NCBI RefSeq assembly: GCF_013087515.1
Contig: NZ_JABFCN010000015.1
Span: forward strand, 1 to 64,000
Direction of reading: 5' to 3'
Origin: Rhizobium sophorae
Lineage (GTDB): Bacteria > Pseudomonadota > Alphaproteobacteria > Rhizobiales > Rhizobiaceae
DNA: 64,000 nucleotides
The position numbers and the translations under genes are program-made. Positions 27,875 through 34,982 of the stretch are shown piece by piece. The notes below the pieces were generated by a model that was not told the DNA's origin, made no database searches, and saw only the letters and a program-made list of their open reading frames with translations. The first letter of the stretch is position 1. Every line of letters starts with the position of its first letter.

Positions 27875-28705
27875 TCACCCATCCACATCGGCTGAAATCG
27901 TCACCTCCTTGAAGGCGTCGAGCTCAGCCAACCGCTGGACCAACGCCTTGCGGATCGAGGTATAGCTGCCGGCGCCGAGCGCCAGCCGCTTCGGAGCCGA
28001 GTGTTGTTCGGCAGCCTCGATCATCGCCTGCGCCATCTTGACGGGGTCGCCCTTGGCTTCGAACGTGCCATCGGCGATGGCGCGTCGGATTTCGCCGGCC
28101 GGCGTCGCGTCATAGGCTTCCATCGGTTGCGGCGCGACCAGGCCGCGCCCAAAATCGGTCCGCGCCGGACCTGGCTCGGCAATGATGAACTCGATGCCGA
28201 AGGGAGCGACCTCCTGCGAAACGGCTTCGATGAAGCCTTCGATGCCCCATTTGGTCGCGTGGTAGAGGCTGAAATTCGGATAGGCGATCTGCCCGCCTTC
28301 CGAAGACACCTGCAGGATGCGGCCGCCGCCCTGCGCCCGCATATGCGGCAGCGCTGCCCGGATTACCTGGATCGAGCCGATCAGGTTGGTATCGATCTGA
28401 TGGCGGATCTGTTCGTCGCTCACCTCCTCCGCAGCACCGAACAGGCCATAGCCGGCATTGCTGACGACGACGTCGATCCGGCCCATCGCTGCAAAAGCGG
28501 CGTCGACGACCGAGCGCACCGCCCCATCATTGCTGACGTCAAGCGTTGCAATCCAGAGGTTCTCGCCGCAGTGCGACGTCAAATCGTCGAGCGCTTCCGG
28601 CCTGCGCACTGTCGCCGCGACGCGATCGCCGCGCGCCAGCAGTTTTTCGGTCATGATGCGCCCGAAACCGGAGGAGGCGCCCGTTATCATCCATGTCTTT
28701 GCCAT
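27875..28705 (-). CDS. short-chain dehydrogenase/reductase
   Basis: This 276-aa classical-type SDR has cofactor motif TGASSGFG, structural NAG (VSNAGYG) and active-site YHATK. The ATG at 28705 (MAKTWMITG) fits the family start better than a TTG four codons upstream. It is divergent from a LysR gene 110 bases away, which probably regulates it. Substrate is unknown. Confidence 0.9.
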   Translation of the reverse strand: MAKTWMITGASSGFGRIMTEKLLARGDRVAATVRRPEALDDLTSHCGENLWIATLDVSNDGAVRSVVDAAFAAMGRIDVVVSNAGYGLFGAAEEVSDEQIRHQIDTNLIGSIQVIRAALPHMRAQGGGRILQVSSEGGQIAYPNFSLYHATKWGIEGFIEAVSQEVAPFGIEFIIAEPGPARTDFGRGLVAPQPMEAYDATPAGEIRRAIADGTFEAKGDPVKMAQAMIEAAEQHSAPKRLALGAGSYTSIRKALVQRLAELDAFKEVTISADVDG

Positions 28706-28815
28706 TGTCTTACCCAATCACGCCGCGGATTTGCGGCTGCTCTTGAAGGTAAAGATAGATGAGCCTATTCCTGCTTCCATCCGCCGAATGCTGCATGAGT
28801 TGGTGAATTTTAGCC

Positions 28816-29721
28816 ATGAATTACAAGCCGACCCTTGCGGATCTCAGAGCCTTGTCTGCCATCGTCACTCATCGCAGCTTCCGCAAGGCCGCCGACGAGT
28901 TGGCCCTGTCGCCTTCGACGCTCAGCCATATGATGCGTTCGCTCGAAGCAAATATGGGCGTTCGGCTTCTCAACCGCACGACCCGCAGCGTCGCGGCGAC
29001 GGAAGCCGGTGAGCGCCTCGTCACCCGTCTGACGCCACTGTTCAGGGATTTCGATCTGGCGCTCGAGGAGGTCAACGAATTCCGCGGCCATCCCAGCGGC
29101 ACATTGCGGATCAATACCAGCGAGATCGCCGCGCGGGTGCTGCTCGATGCCGCTGTCCCGATCTTTCTCACCCGCTATCCCGATATGTCGCTCGATCTCG
29201 TCACCGACAATCGGCTCGTCGATGTCGTTGCCGACGGTTTCGATGCCGGCATAAGACTTCGCGAGGCGGTGCCGCTCGATATGATCGCGGTGGAATTCGG
29301 CGGCGATACCCGCTTTGTCACCGTCGCTTCGCCGGCCTATCTCGCAGCGCATCCGGCGCCGCAGACACCGGACGAATTAAAGACGCAAGCCTGCATCCGC
29401 TTCCGGCTGCCAAGCGGCAAGCTCTTCCGCTGGGAGTTCGAAAAACATGGCCACGAGCTTGCCGTCGACGTTCCGGGTGTGCTGACGCTCGACCATGTCG
29501 AGCTGATGGCGCAGGCAGCGGCAAAGGGGCTCGGCATCGCCTATGTCTCGGATCGCACTGCCAGGCCCTTTCTCGAAAGCGGCGCGCTCGTCACCGTGCT
29601 GGACGACTGGTGCCCCGCCATTCCGGGCCTCTGTCTCTATTATCCCGGCCACCGTCACGTGCCGCAGGGTTTGCGGGCTTTCATCACGGTGCTGACCGAG
29701 GTCGAACGTCACGGTCGATAG
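28816..29721 (+). CDS. LysR-family regulator divergent from SDR
   Basis: This 301-aa protein has an N-terminal winged helix (SFRKAADELALSPSTLSHMM, about residues 20-40) and a C-terminal periplasmic-binding-like effector domain (about 90-300). LysR regulators commonly control the divergent gene, here the SDR. Effector is unknown. Confidence 0.92.
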   Translation: MNYKPTLADLRALSAIVTHRSFRKAADELALSPSTLSHMMRSLEANMGVRLLNRTTRSVAATEAGERLVTRLTPLFRDFDLALEEVNEFRGHPSGTLRINTSEIAARVLLDAAVPIFLTRYPDMSLDLVTDNRLVDVVADGFDAGIRLREAVPLDMIAVEFGGDTRFVTVASPAYLAAHPAPQTPDELKTQACIRFRLPSGKLFRWEFEKHGHELAVDVPGVLTLDHVELMAQAAAKGLGIAYVSDRTARPFLESGALVTVLDDWCPAIPGLCLYYPGHRHVPQGLRAFITVLTEVERHGR

Positions 29722-29757
29722 GCCGCCTTGGCCGAGTTCTGCCGATATCGGCCGCCT

Positions 29758-30648
29758 TCAGAATGTTTCGATCCGGGAGCTGATCCAGCGAACAAAGAGT
29801 GAGGCAGGCGGGGCGAGCCGCTCAAAGCTGCGCGCGACCAGCCAGTAGGCGCCGTGGGCAACGGCAAGGTCGGACAGGCGAAGCAACCGGCCCGCCCTGA
29901 TCTCTTCCTCGGCAAAGATGTCGTCCATCAGCGCTATGCCCTGCCCGCGCAGGACCGCCTGCATGACCAGCCCGCCATCGGCATAGACCGGCCCCCGCGC
30001 GATTTCCGGCATGGCGATGCCTGCCGCCTCGAACCAGCGGAACCAGACGTCGCGGGTCTCCTCATGCAATAGCGTATGACGAAGCATGTCTTCGGGGCGG
30101 ACGATCGCTTGCCCTGGATTGAGCAGCGTAGGCGCTGCGACCGGCACCATCCGGACATCGGCGAGACGTCCGCTCTCCGTCCTCGGCCAGGCGGTCACGC
30201 TGGCGCTATGGCGGATGGCGATCTCGGCCTGCCCGCCCCGGAACTCGATCAGGCGTGAATCGGCGTCGATCGTCACGTCGATCTCAGGATGCCGCTCCCG
30301 AAATTCCGGCAGGCGGGGAACGAGCCAGCACGCCGCGAAGGAAGGTTCCACGCTGATCGTCACCGCTGCCGTCGCCGGCCGGCTCTGGATTTCTTCCAGG
30401 CATTCGTCGATCCGGTCGAAGGATAACGTCAGGATCGCCAGCAGCTTGCTGCCCGAGTCGGTCAGATGGACGCCGCGATGGCGGCGCTCGAAGAGCGCTT
30501 CGCCCAGCAACGTCTCCAGCTCGCGGATCTGCCGGCTGACCGCCGCCTGCGAGATGAACAGTTCCTGCGCAGCCAGCGTAAAGCTTTCGAGGCGGCCGGC
30601 GACCTCGAAACTCCGCAAGGCCGTCAATGGCAGGCGTCCGCGTTTCAT
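29758..30648 (-). CDS. LysR-family regulator, GcvA-like
   Basis: This 296-aa protein starts at ATG 30648 (MKRGRLPLTALRSFE), giving the GcvA-group N-terminus; an upstream open extension is not typical. The winged helix contains SFTLAAQELFISQAAVSRQI, and the effector-binding domain follows. It is convergent with the preceding LysR gene, with no obvious divergent target besides a possible tiny frame at 30738. Confidence 0.9.
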   Translation of the reverse strand: MKRGRLPLTALRSFEVAGRLESFTLAAQELFISQAAVSRQIRELETLLGEALFERRHRGVHLTDSGSKLLAILTLSFDRIDECLEEIQSRPATAAVTISVEPSFAACWLVPRLPEFRERHPEIDVTIDADSRLIEFRGGQAEIAIRHSASVTAWPRTESGRLADVRMVPVAAPTLLNPGQAIVRPEDMLRHTLLHEETRDVWFRWFEAAGIAMPEIARGPVYADGGLVMQAVLRGQGIALMDDIFAEEEIRAGRLLRLSDLAVAHGAYWLVARSFERLAPPASLFVRWISSRIETF

Positions 30649-30737
30649 CCATAACCTCAAGTCATTCGAGGCCGACGATAAGCTCGTTTGAAGGCGCGAG
30701 GCAAGGGGCGACATATGACCGCAAAGGAGAGATATCG

Positions 30738-30896
30738 ATGCGCAAGCGGATATTCGAGATCATATTGAACGTCATCCGGCTGGCGACGTTTCAGCCATGG
30801 CCAGGTGAAAGCGCGGGCCGAAGTGACAATGGCGACAGCACCCAATGTCGCCATGACATCAACCCGGCACCGGTTCCAGATCGATCAGCGCCTTGA
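30738..30896 (+). CDS. possible 52-aa peptide
   Basis: A short frame starts MRKRIFEIILNVIRLATF after a good AAAGGAGAG ribosome-binding site (8-9 base spacing). The first half is an amphipathic basic helix; the second half looks random and overlaps the 3' end of the convergent EEP gene. The good RBS is the only strong support. Confidence 0.25.
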   Translation: MRKRIFEIILNVIRLATFQPWPGESAGRSDNGDSTQCRHDINPAPVPDRSAP

Positions 30897-31686
30897 TCGG
30901 CAGGTGGTCGGAGGCGATGCGCGCCAGTGGCGTATCATGCGCTTCCACCTTCGAGATGATCCCCTTGCGGTTGGCGATGATCCGGTCGAGCGCCAGAAGC
31001 GGCAGGCCGGCGGGAAAGCTCGGTACGGCGGGCGGCAGCGGTCCGAAGGCGGATTGGAAGGTGTTGAGGGAAGAGCGGTCGCCGAGCCGCCATTCGTTGA
31101 GGTCGCCGAGCAGGATGGTCGGCATCTCGTGCCGGTTGTTGATCAGTTCGACCAGCGTGCGGGCCTGCTGGGCCCTGTTGTGGCGCAGCAGGCCGAAATG
31201 CGCGGCGATGATGCGCAGCACCCCGCCCTTCTCGAGTTCGATCTCGGCAACGAGCGCGCCGCGCGGCTCCAGTCCCGGCAGCTTGACCTGATGCACGTCA
31301 TGCACCAGCCCCTTCTTGAAGAGCACGACATTGCCGTGCCAGCCATGCGCCTTCGCCATGCCGGCAACCGGCACCGCGATCAGTCCCGTCTCCCGCTCCA
31401 GCCGCCCGAGATCGAGAATGCCGGTGCGCTCGCCGAAGCGCGTATCGGCCTCCTGCAGCGCGATCACGTCGGCGCCGATTTCATGGATGACCCGGCTGGT
31501 GCGCTCCGGATCGAAGCGTCGGTCGGTGCCGATGCATTTGTGCACGTTATAGGAGGCGATCAGCGTTCCGGCGCTGCGCGGCCTTGTCTCCGTATAGGCA
31601 GGGTCAAGCCGTTTTTTCCTGCTCCTGATCGAGGCGAGAATGCTGGCGGGAAGGCTGTCTTTTCTGGCGTGCATCGGCAGGCGCAC
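30859..31686 (-). CDS. endonuclease/exonuclease/phosphatase-family protein
   Basis: This protein of up to 275 aa (GTG at 31686; an ATG at 31674 is possible) has the EEP fold: SYNVHKCIGTD, ALQEAD, GDLNEW and SDHLPIKA. The family includes phosphodiesterases and lipid phosphatases. It lies just downstream of a cardiolipin-synthase-like gene, as ybhP does beside clsB (ybhO) in E. coli, so a role in phospholipid turnover is a reasonable inference. Confidence 0.85.
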   Translation of the reverse strand: MRLPMHARKDSLPASILASIRSRKKRLDPAYTETRPRSAGTLIASYNVHKCIGTDRRFDPERTSRVIHEIGADVIALQEADTRFGERTGILDLGRLERETGLIAVPVAGMAKAHGWHGNVVLFKKGLVHDVHQVKLPGLEPRGALVAEIELEKGGVLRIIAAHFGLLRHNRAQQARTLVELINNRHEMPTILLGDLNEWRLGDRSSLNTFQSAFGPLPPAVPSFPAGLPLLALDRIIANRKGIISKVEAHDTPLARIASDHLPIKALIDLEPVPG

Positions 31687-31767
31687 TTGTTCCGTTGATC
31701 GAAAAGGCTTCTCTCTCCAGTATAGGCAGGCAAGCCGAACTTGCCACGTCCGATCACAAAAAATCCG

Positions 31768-33231
31768 TCAGAGATAGGGCGAACCCAGCCATAGCACCTT
31801 TTCGAGCAGCCGTACCGCGAAGGGTCGTGCGCGTAAGCTTTCGAGCGTCACCGGCGTTGCCGTTTTCAAGGTTTCCTCGATGTGCTCGTCGATCTCGGCG
31901 GCAAAGCCCTCGTTCAGCACTTCGAGATCGACCTCGAAATTCAGCCGCAGCGAACGCGGGTCGAGATTGGAGGAGCCGACATAGGCCCAGGTGCCGTCGA
32001 TCGTCAGCAGCTTCGAATGACTGAAGCTGCCGGTGGAGCGCCAGATGCGGCAGTAGTTCTTGAGGATCTGATCGAATTGCGCCGTCATCGCCCGGTCGAC
32101 CAGCACGAGGTTATTGAGCGCCGGCACGACGATATCGACTTCGACGCCGCGCCGCGCCGCCGTCACCAGGGCGCTGATGAGTTCACGGTCCGGCAGGAAA
32201 TAGGGCGACATGATGCGGATCGATTGGCGCGCCACGGAAAAGGCACCCATCAGCATTTTATGGTTGGTCTCGACGCTGCGGTCCGGGCCGGAGGCGACGA
32301 CGCGCATCAAGATGGGAGCGCCGGGGCTGCGCTGCGGCGGTTCGATGCGCCAGGGCTCGTCGTTCAACAACTCCTGCGTGGTGAAGCGCCAGTCTTCGGC
32401 GGCGAGGTCGAAAAGGTCGGCCACGACAGGGCCGGTGACGCTGAAATGCGTGTCGTGGGCAAAGCTCTCGCCTGTTGCCTCCTCGCTGAAGCCCGCCCTG
32501 ATGTTCATCCCGCCCGTCAGCGCGATTTTCCCATCGACGATCAGGATTTTGCGGTGGGTGCGCAGATTGGCATAGGGCAGCCGCAAGCCCATGATGACAT
32601 TGCCGTTGAAGACAGCGACCGTGACGCCGCCTTCCTTCAGATGGCCAAGAATGCTCGGCACGGAATAACGCGCGCCGACCGCGTCGATCAGCACCCGCAC
32701 CTCGACACCACGGCTGGCCGCCGCAATCAGCGCGTCGGCGATGCGAAGGCCGACAGCATCGCGGTCGAAAATATAGGTTTCGAGCAGGATGCTGCGCGCC
32801 GCCTCGTCGATGCTTGATTTCATCGCCGCATAGGCCTCGTCGCCGGTTTCCAGCACATCGATCGTATTGCCTGTCGTCAGCGGATTGCGGGTAACCCGGT
32901 CGCCGAGCGTCTGCAACGCCGCAAAACGGCGGCCGAACTGGCTGATCACCGTCTCGGCCTCGGCATCGAATGTCTCCAGTTCGTCGAATTCGGCCGCAAG
33001 CAGCAGCGCGTCGCGCCGCACGCTCAACGATTTGCGACGGATGCGATTGATGCCGGCAATTGCATAGAGCACCGCGCCGATGATCGGAGACAGAATGATG
33101 ACGCCGACCCAGCCGATCGCGGCACGCACCTCCTCCTTGGTCATGGCGGCATGGATCGCCGCGGCCGCCCCCATGGCGACAGAAACGACAAAGAGGATAT
33201 GCGGCCAGTAGGTCGACAGGAGATAGAACAT
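31768..33231 (-). CDS. cls: cardiolipin synthase-like phospholipase D
   Basis: A 487-aa membrane enzyme. The ATG at 33231 gives the typical N-terminus: two membrane helices (YWPHILFVVSVAMGAA, AAIGWVGVIILSPIIGAVLY). Two HKD motifs follow: HRKILIVDGKIALTGGMN and HSKLLTIDGTWAYVGSSNLD. It condenses phosphatidylglycerol (or PG with PE) into cardiolipin at the inner membrane. It is followed by the EEP gene after about 80 bases. Confidence 0.92.
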   Translation of the reverse strand: MFYLLSTYWPHILFVVSVAMGAAAAIHAAMTKEEVRAAIGWVGVIILSPIIGAVLYAIAGINRIRRKSLSVRRDALLLAAEFDELETFDAEAETVISQFGRRFAALQTLGDRVTRNPLTTGNTIDVLETGDEAYAAMKSSIDEAARSILLETYIFDRDAVGLRIADALIAAASRGVEVRVLIDAVGARYSVPSILGHLKEGGVTVAVFNGNVIMGLRLPYANLRTHRKILIVDGKIALTGGMNIRAGFSEEATGESFAHDTHFSVTGPVVADLFDLAAEDWRFTTQELLNDEPWRIEPPQRSPGAPILMRVVASGPDRSVETNHKMLMGAFSVARQSIRIMSPYFLPDRELISALVTAARRGVEVDIVVPALNNLVLVDRAMTAQFDQILKNYCRIWRSTGSFSHSKLLTIDGTWAYVGSSNLDPRSLRLNFEVDLEVLNEGFAAEIDEHIEETLKTATPVTLESLRARPFAVRLLEKVLWLGSPYL

Positions 33232-33420
33232 CGCTGGCGAATATAGCCGCGAAACGCCGGCGTTCAATCGCGCCGCTGTTCTCCCATGACGCAAAATTCT
33301 TCACCGTGGTCATTTTGCCGGCCCCGTGACCGATGGCGAAAAGCTTCGCGCCCGCACATTCCCGAACGGGAACAATGCCGGCACAGATCGATTGATCCCG
33401 GGGAGATGAGGATCGCCATC

Positions 33421-33928
33421 ATGACCATAGCCGCAAACGTCGGTCCCGCCTTGGCGCTCGAAGTCGCGAACGCGACAAGCATTGCCGAACTCCGGCATCA
33501 GGCCGAAGGCTGCACCCGTTGTGATCTCTACATGAATGCCACGCAAATCGTCTTCGGCGAAGGCCCTGTCAAAGCCGAGATCATCCTTATCGGCGAGCAG
33601 CCGGGCGATCAGGAGGATGTGAGCGGCAGACCTTTCGTCGGTCCCGCCGGCCGCCTGCTCGATCGCTGCCTGGAAGAAGCCGGTCTCGACCGCCAGCGCT
33701 GTTATGTCACCAATGCTCGGCGCAAGCGCGCTCTATGCGCTGCTCGGGCCGAAAGTGAAGCTGACGCCGGAGCGCGGCCGTATCCTCTATCCGGCAAACC
33801 GTCCGCCTGTCCTGGTCACCATCCACCCCTCCTATCTCTTGCGCATTCGCGACGAGGCGGATCAGCGCCGGCAGCGCCGGGATTTCGTGTCAGATCTGCA
33901 CAAGGCGGCGGAGTATCGGTCCCAGTGA
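33421..33928 (+). pseudogene. UdgX-type uracil-DNA glycosylase with internal deletion
   Basis: The 5' part (ATG 33421, GAGG 9 bases upstream) encodes the UdgX/family-4-like start with 4Fe-4S cysteines (GCTRCDLY) and motif GEQPGDQED, through RCYVTNA. Homology then jumps, in another frame from about 33717, to LGASALYALLG and the C-terminal motif VTIHPSYLLRI. About 50 codons are missing between them, including the loop with the reactive His of UdgX, and the reading frame is shifted. The gene is therefore dead. The 3' frame ends at 33928. Confidence 0.8.
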
Positions 33929-34012
33929 AGGCGGATTCTCAACCCTAATATGCTGCGATGCGAAATATTTCCGGTTGCGGCGCGATTTCGCTTGAAAGAG
34001 TTCCGCTCCTCT

Positions 34013-34037
34013 GGAACCATCCGAAGAGTATCGCGTT
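34013..34037 (+). promoter_or_regulatory. EcfG/RpoE2-type promoter of the DUF2934 gene
   Basis: GGAAC (34013-34017), 16-base spacer, CGTT (34034-34037): an exact match to the general-stress consensus, ending 33 bases before the ATG at 34071. Confidence 0.75.
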
Positions 34038-34070
34038 CGAACGACGGCATCATGTGACTGGAGATCAGCG

Positions 34071-34325
34071 ATGGCAGAAACTCGGGAAGAGTGGATCAAA
34101 AAACGTGCATACACCCTCTGGGAAGAAGAGGGTTATCCGACAGGGCGAGATTCCATCCATTGGGAACAGGCACGACACGAGCGCGACGCGCTTGAGGGCT
34201 CGGCTGCGTCTTCCGACGGCAAAGAGGTCAAGCTCAAGGCGAAGCGCACTGCGACGGGCGCCAAGACGAATGGCGTGGTTACGCCGGCGCCGAAGCGGAC
34301 CGCGAGCCGCAAGACCGCGTCCTGA
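34071..34325 (+). CDS. DUF2934 small protein
   Basis: This 84-aa protein has the DUF2934 core (EEWIKKRAYTLWEEEGYP, HWEQARHE; residues 5-40) and a basic Lys/Ala/Thr-rich tail resembling a nucleic-acid-binding tail. CTGGAG lies upstream of the start. An exact EcfG-type promoter match precedes it. DUF2934 proteins are frequent in rhizobial stress regulons; molecular function is unknown. Confidence 0.85.
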   Translation: MAETREEWIKKRAYTLWEEEGYPTGRDSIHWEQARHERDALEGSAASSDGKEVKLKAKRTATGAKTNGVVTPAPKRTASRKTAS

Positions 34326-34355
34326 ACACTAGAATACTGAGCATCTCGATTAAAG

Positions 34356-34374
34356 GGCGTCGTCTCGACGCCCT
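34356..34374 (+). terminator. terminator after the DUF2934 gene
   Basis: Inverted repeat GGGCGTCGTCTCGACGCCC, about 30 bases after the stop and followed by TTGGTCCTTTGTTGT. The stem is 7 bases with a small loop. Confidence 0.5.
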
Positions 34375-34516
34375 TGGTCCTTTGTTGTCATATGCCTGAA
34401 TTGGTTGTGCGATATTGAATTGCAGGGGTGGGCTTCCATGCGGGGGTGAACAGAGGCCGGATGACACTGCAAGCTTTGGGGCTTCCAAAAAAAATTGAGC
34501 CTTGCCCCGATAACGG

Positions 34517-34541
34517 GGAACAACAAGATACGATGACTGTT
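34517..34541 (+). promoter_or_regulatory. EcfG/RpoE2-type promoter of the small membrane-protein unit
   Basis: GGAAC (34517-34521), 16-base spacer, TGTT (34538-34541). It lies 23 bases upstream of the leader frame at 34565. Confidence 0.55.
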
Positions 34542-34564
34542 TATGGCCGAACGGGAAAGTTGCC

Positions 34565-34630
34565 ATGAACGACAGTCACACCGAAATCCTCCTTTTTGCG
34601 GGCAAACGCGCTTCGACTGCGATCGTGTGA
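34565..34630 (+). CDS. possible 21-aa leader peptide
   Basis: A 21-codon frame (MNDSHTEILLFAGKRASTAIV) with a GGGAAAG ribosome-binding site ends 3 bases before the start of the next membrane peptide. Its position suggests translational coupling or a leader role. It is too short for independent confirmation. Confidence 0.35.
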   Translation: MNDSHTEILLFAGKRASTAIV

Positions 34631-34633
34631 GAG

Positions 34634-34813
34634 ATGGAGATGTCGCTCCTGCTCATCGCCGCGCTGCTCTACCTCGGTCTCGCGCTCGGGTTCATCCTTG
34701 TCGTCGACAATCTCGTCGGGCTGGTCTTCCGCGATCCGCGCGCGCCGGTGCAGCTGGTCTCCGTTTACATCGGCCGCGCCTTTGCCGCATCGCAGAAACT
34801 CTATCGAAAATAA
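34634..34813 (+). CDS. 59-aa single-pass membrane protein
   Basis: A 59-aa frame beginning MEMSLLLIAALLYLGLALGF has one N-terminal membrane helix (about residues 4-27) and a basic C-terminal tail (SQKLYRK). The start could also be ATG 34640. It lies downstream of an EcfG-like promoter and a 21-aa leader frame. I do not recognise the family. Confidence 0.5.
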   Translation: MEMSLLLIAALLYLGLALGFILVVDNLVGLVFRDPRAPVQLVSVYIGRAFAASQKLYRK

Positions 34814-34982
34814 CAGTCCGCAGGCGCTCTCCGCAGACTGCTAAAGTGTGGAACGCCCGGCAGTTAAGGATATTTCGACCGCGCCCTTTCCCTCCTATCG
34901 CAAGCCTCTATGTTGACGGTTTGGAAGGGCTGAAGCCCGAGACGACCGATCACACCGGTGCGGCGGAAGGAAGCGATTTTGA

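Larger units (their letters stand above)
34326..34633. other. intergenic region with stress promoter and leader peptide
   Basis: 308 bases between the DUF2934 gene and a small membrane protein. A GACGCCC/GGGCGTC-type hairpin follows the DUF2934 stop (around 34357-34374, GGGCGTCGTCTCGACGCCC) and probably terminates it. An EcfG-like promoter and a 21-aa leader frame are listed separately. Confidence 0.5.

Noticed and set aside
33359..33372. TTCCCGAACGGGAA palindrome as a LexA or other operator
   Set aside because: It does not match the alphaproteobacterial LexA box (GTTC-N7-GTTC) and the gene downstream is dead.
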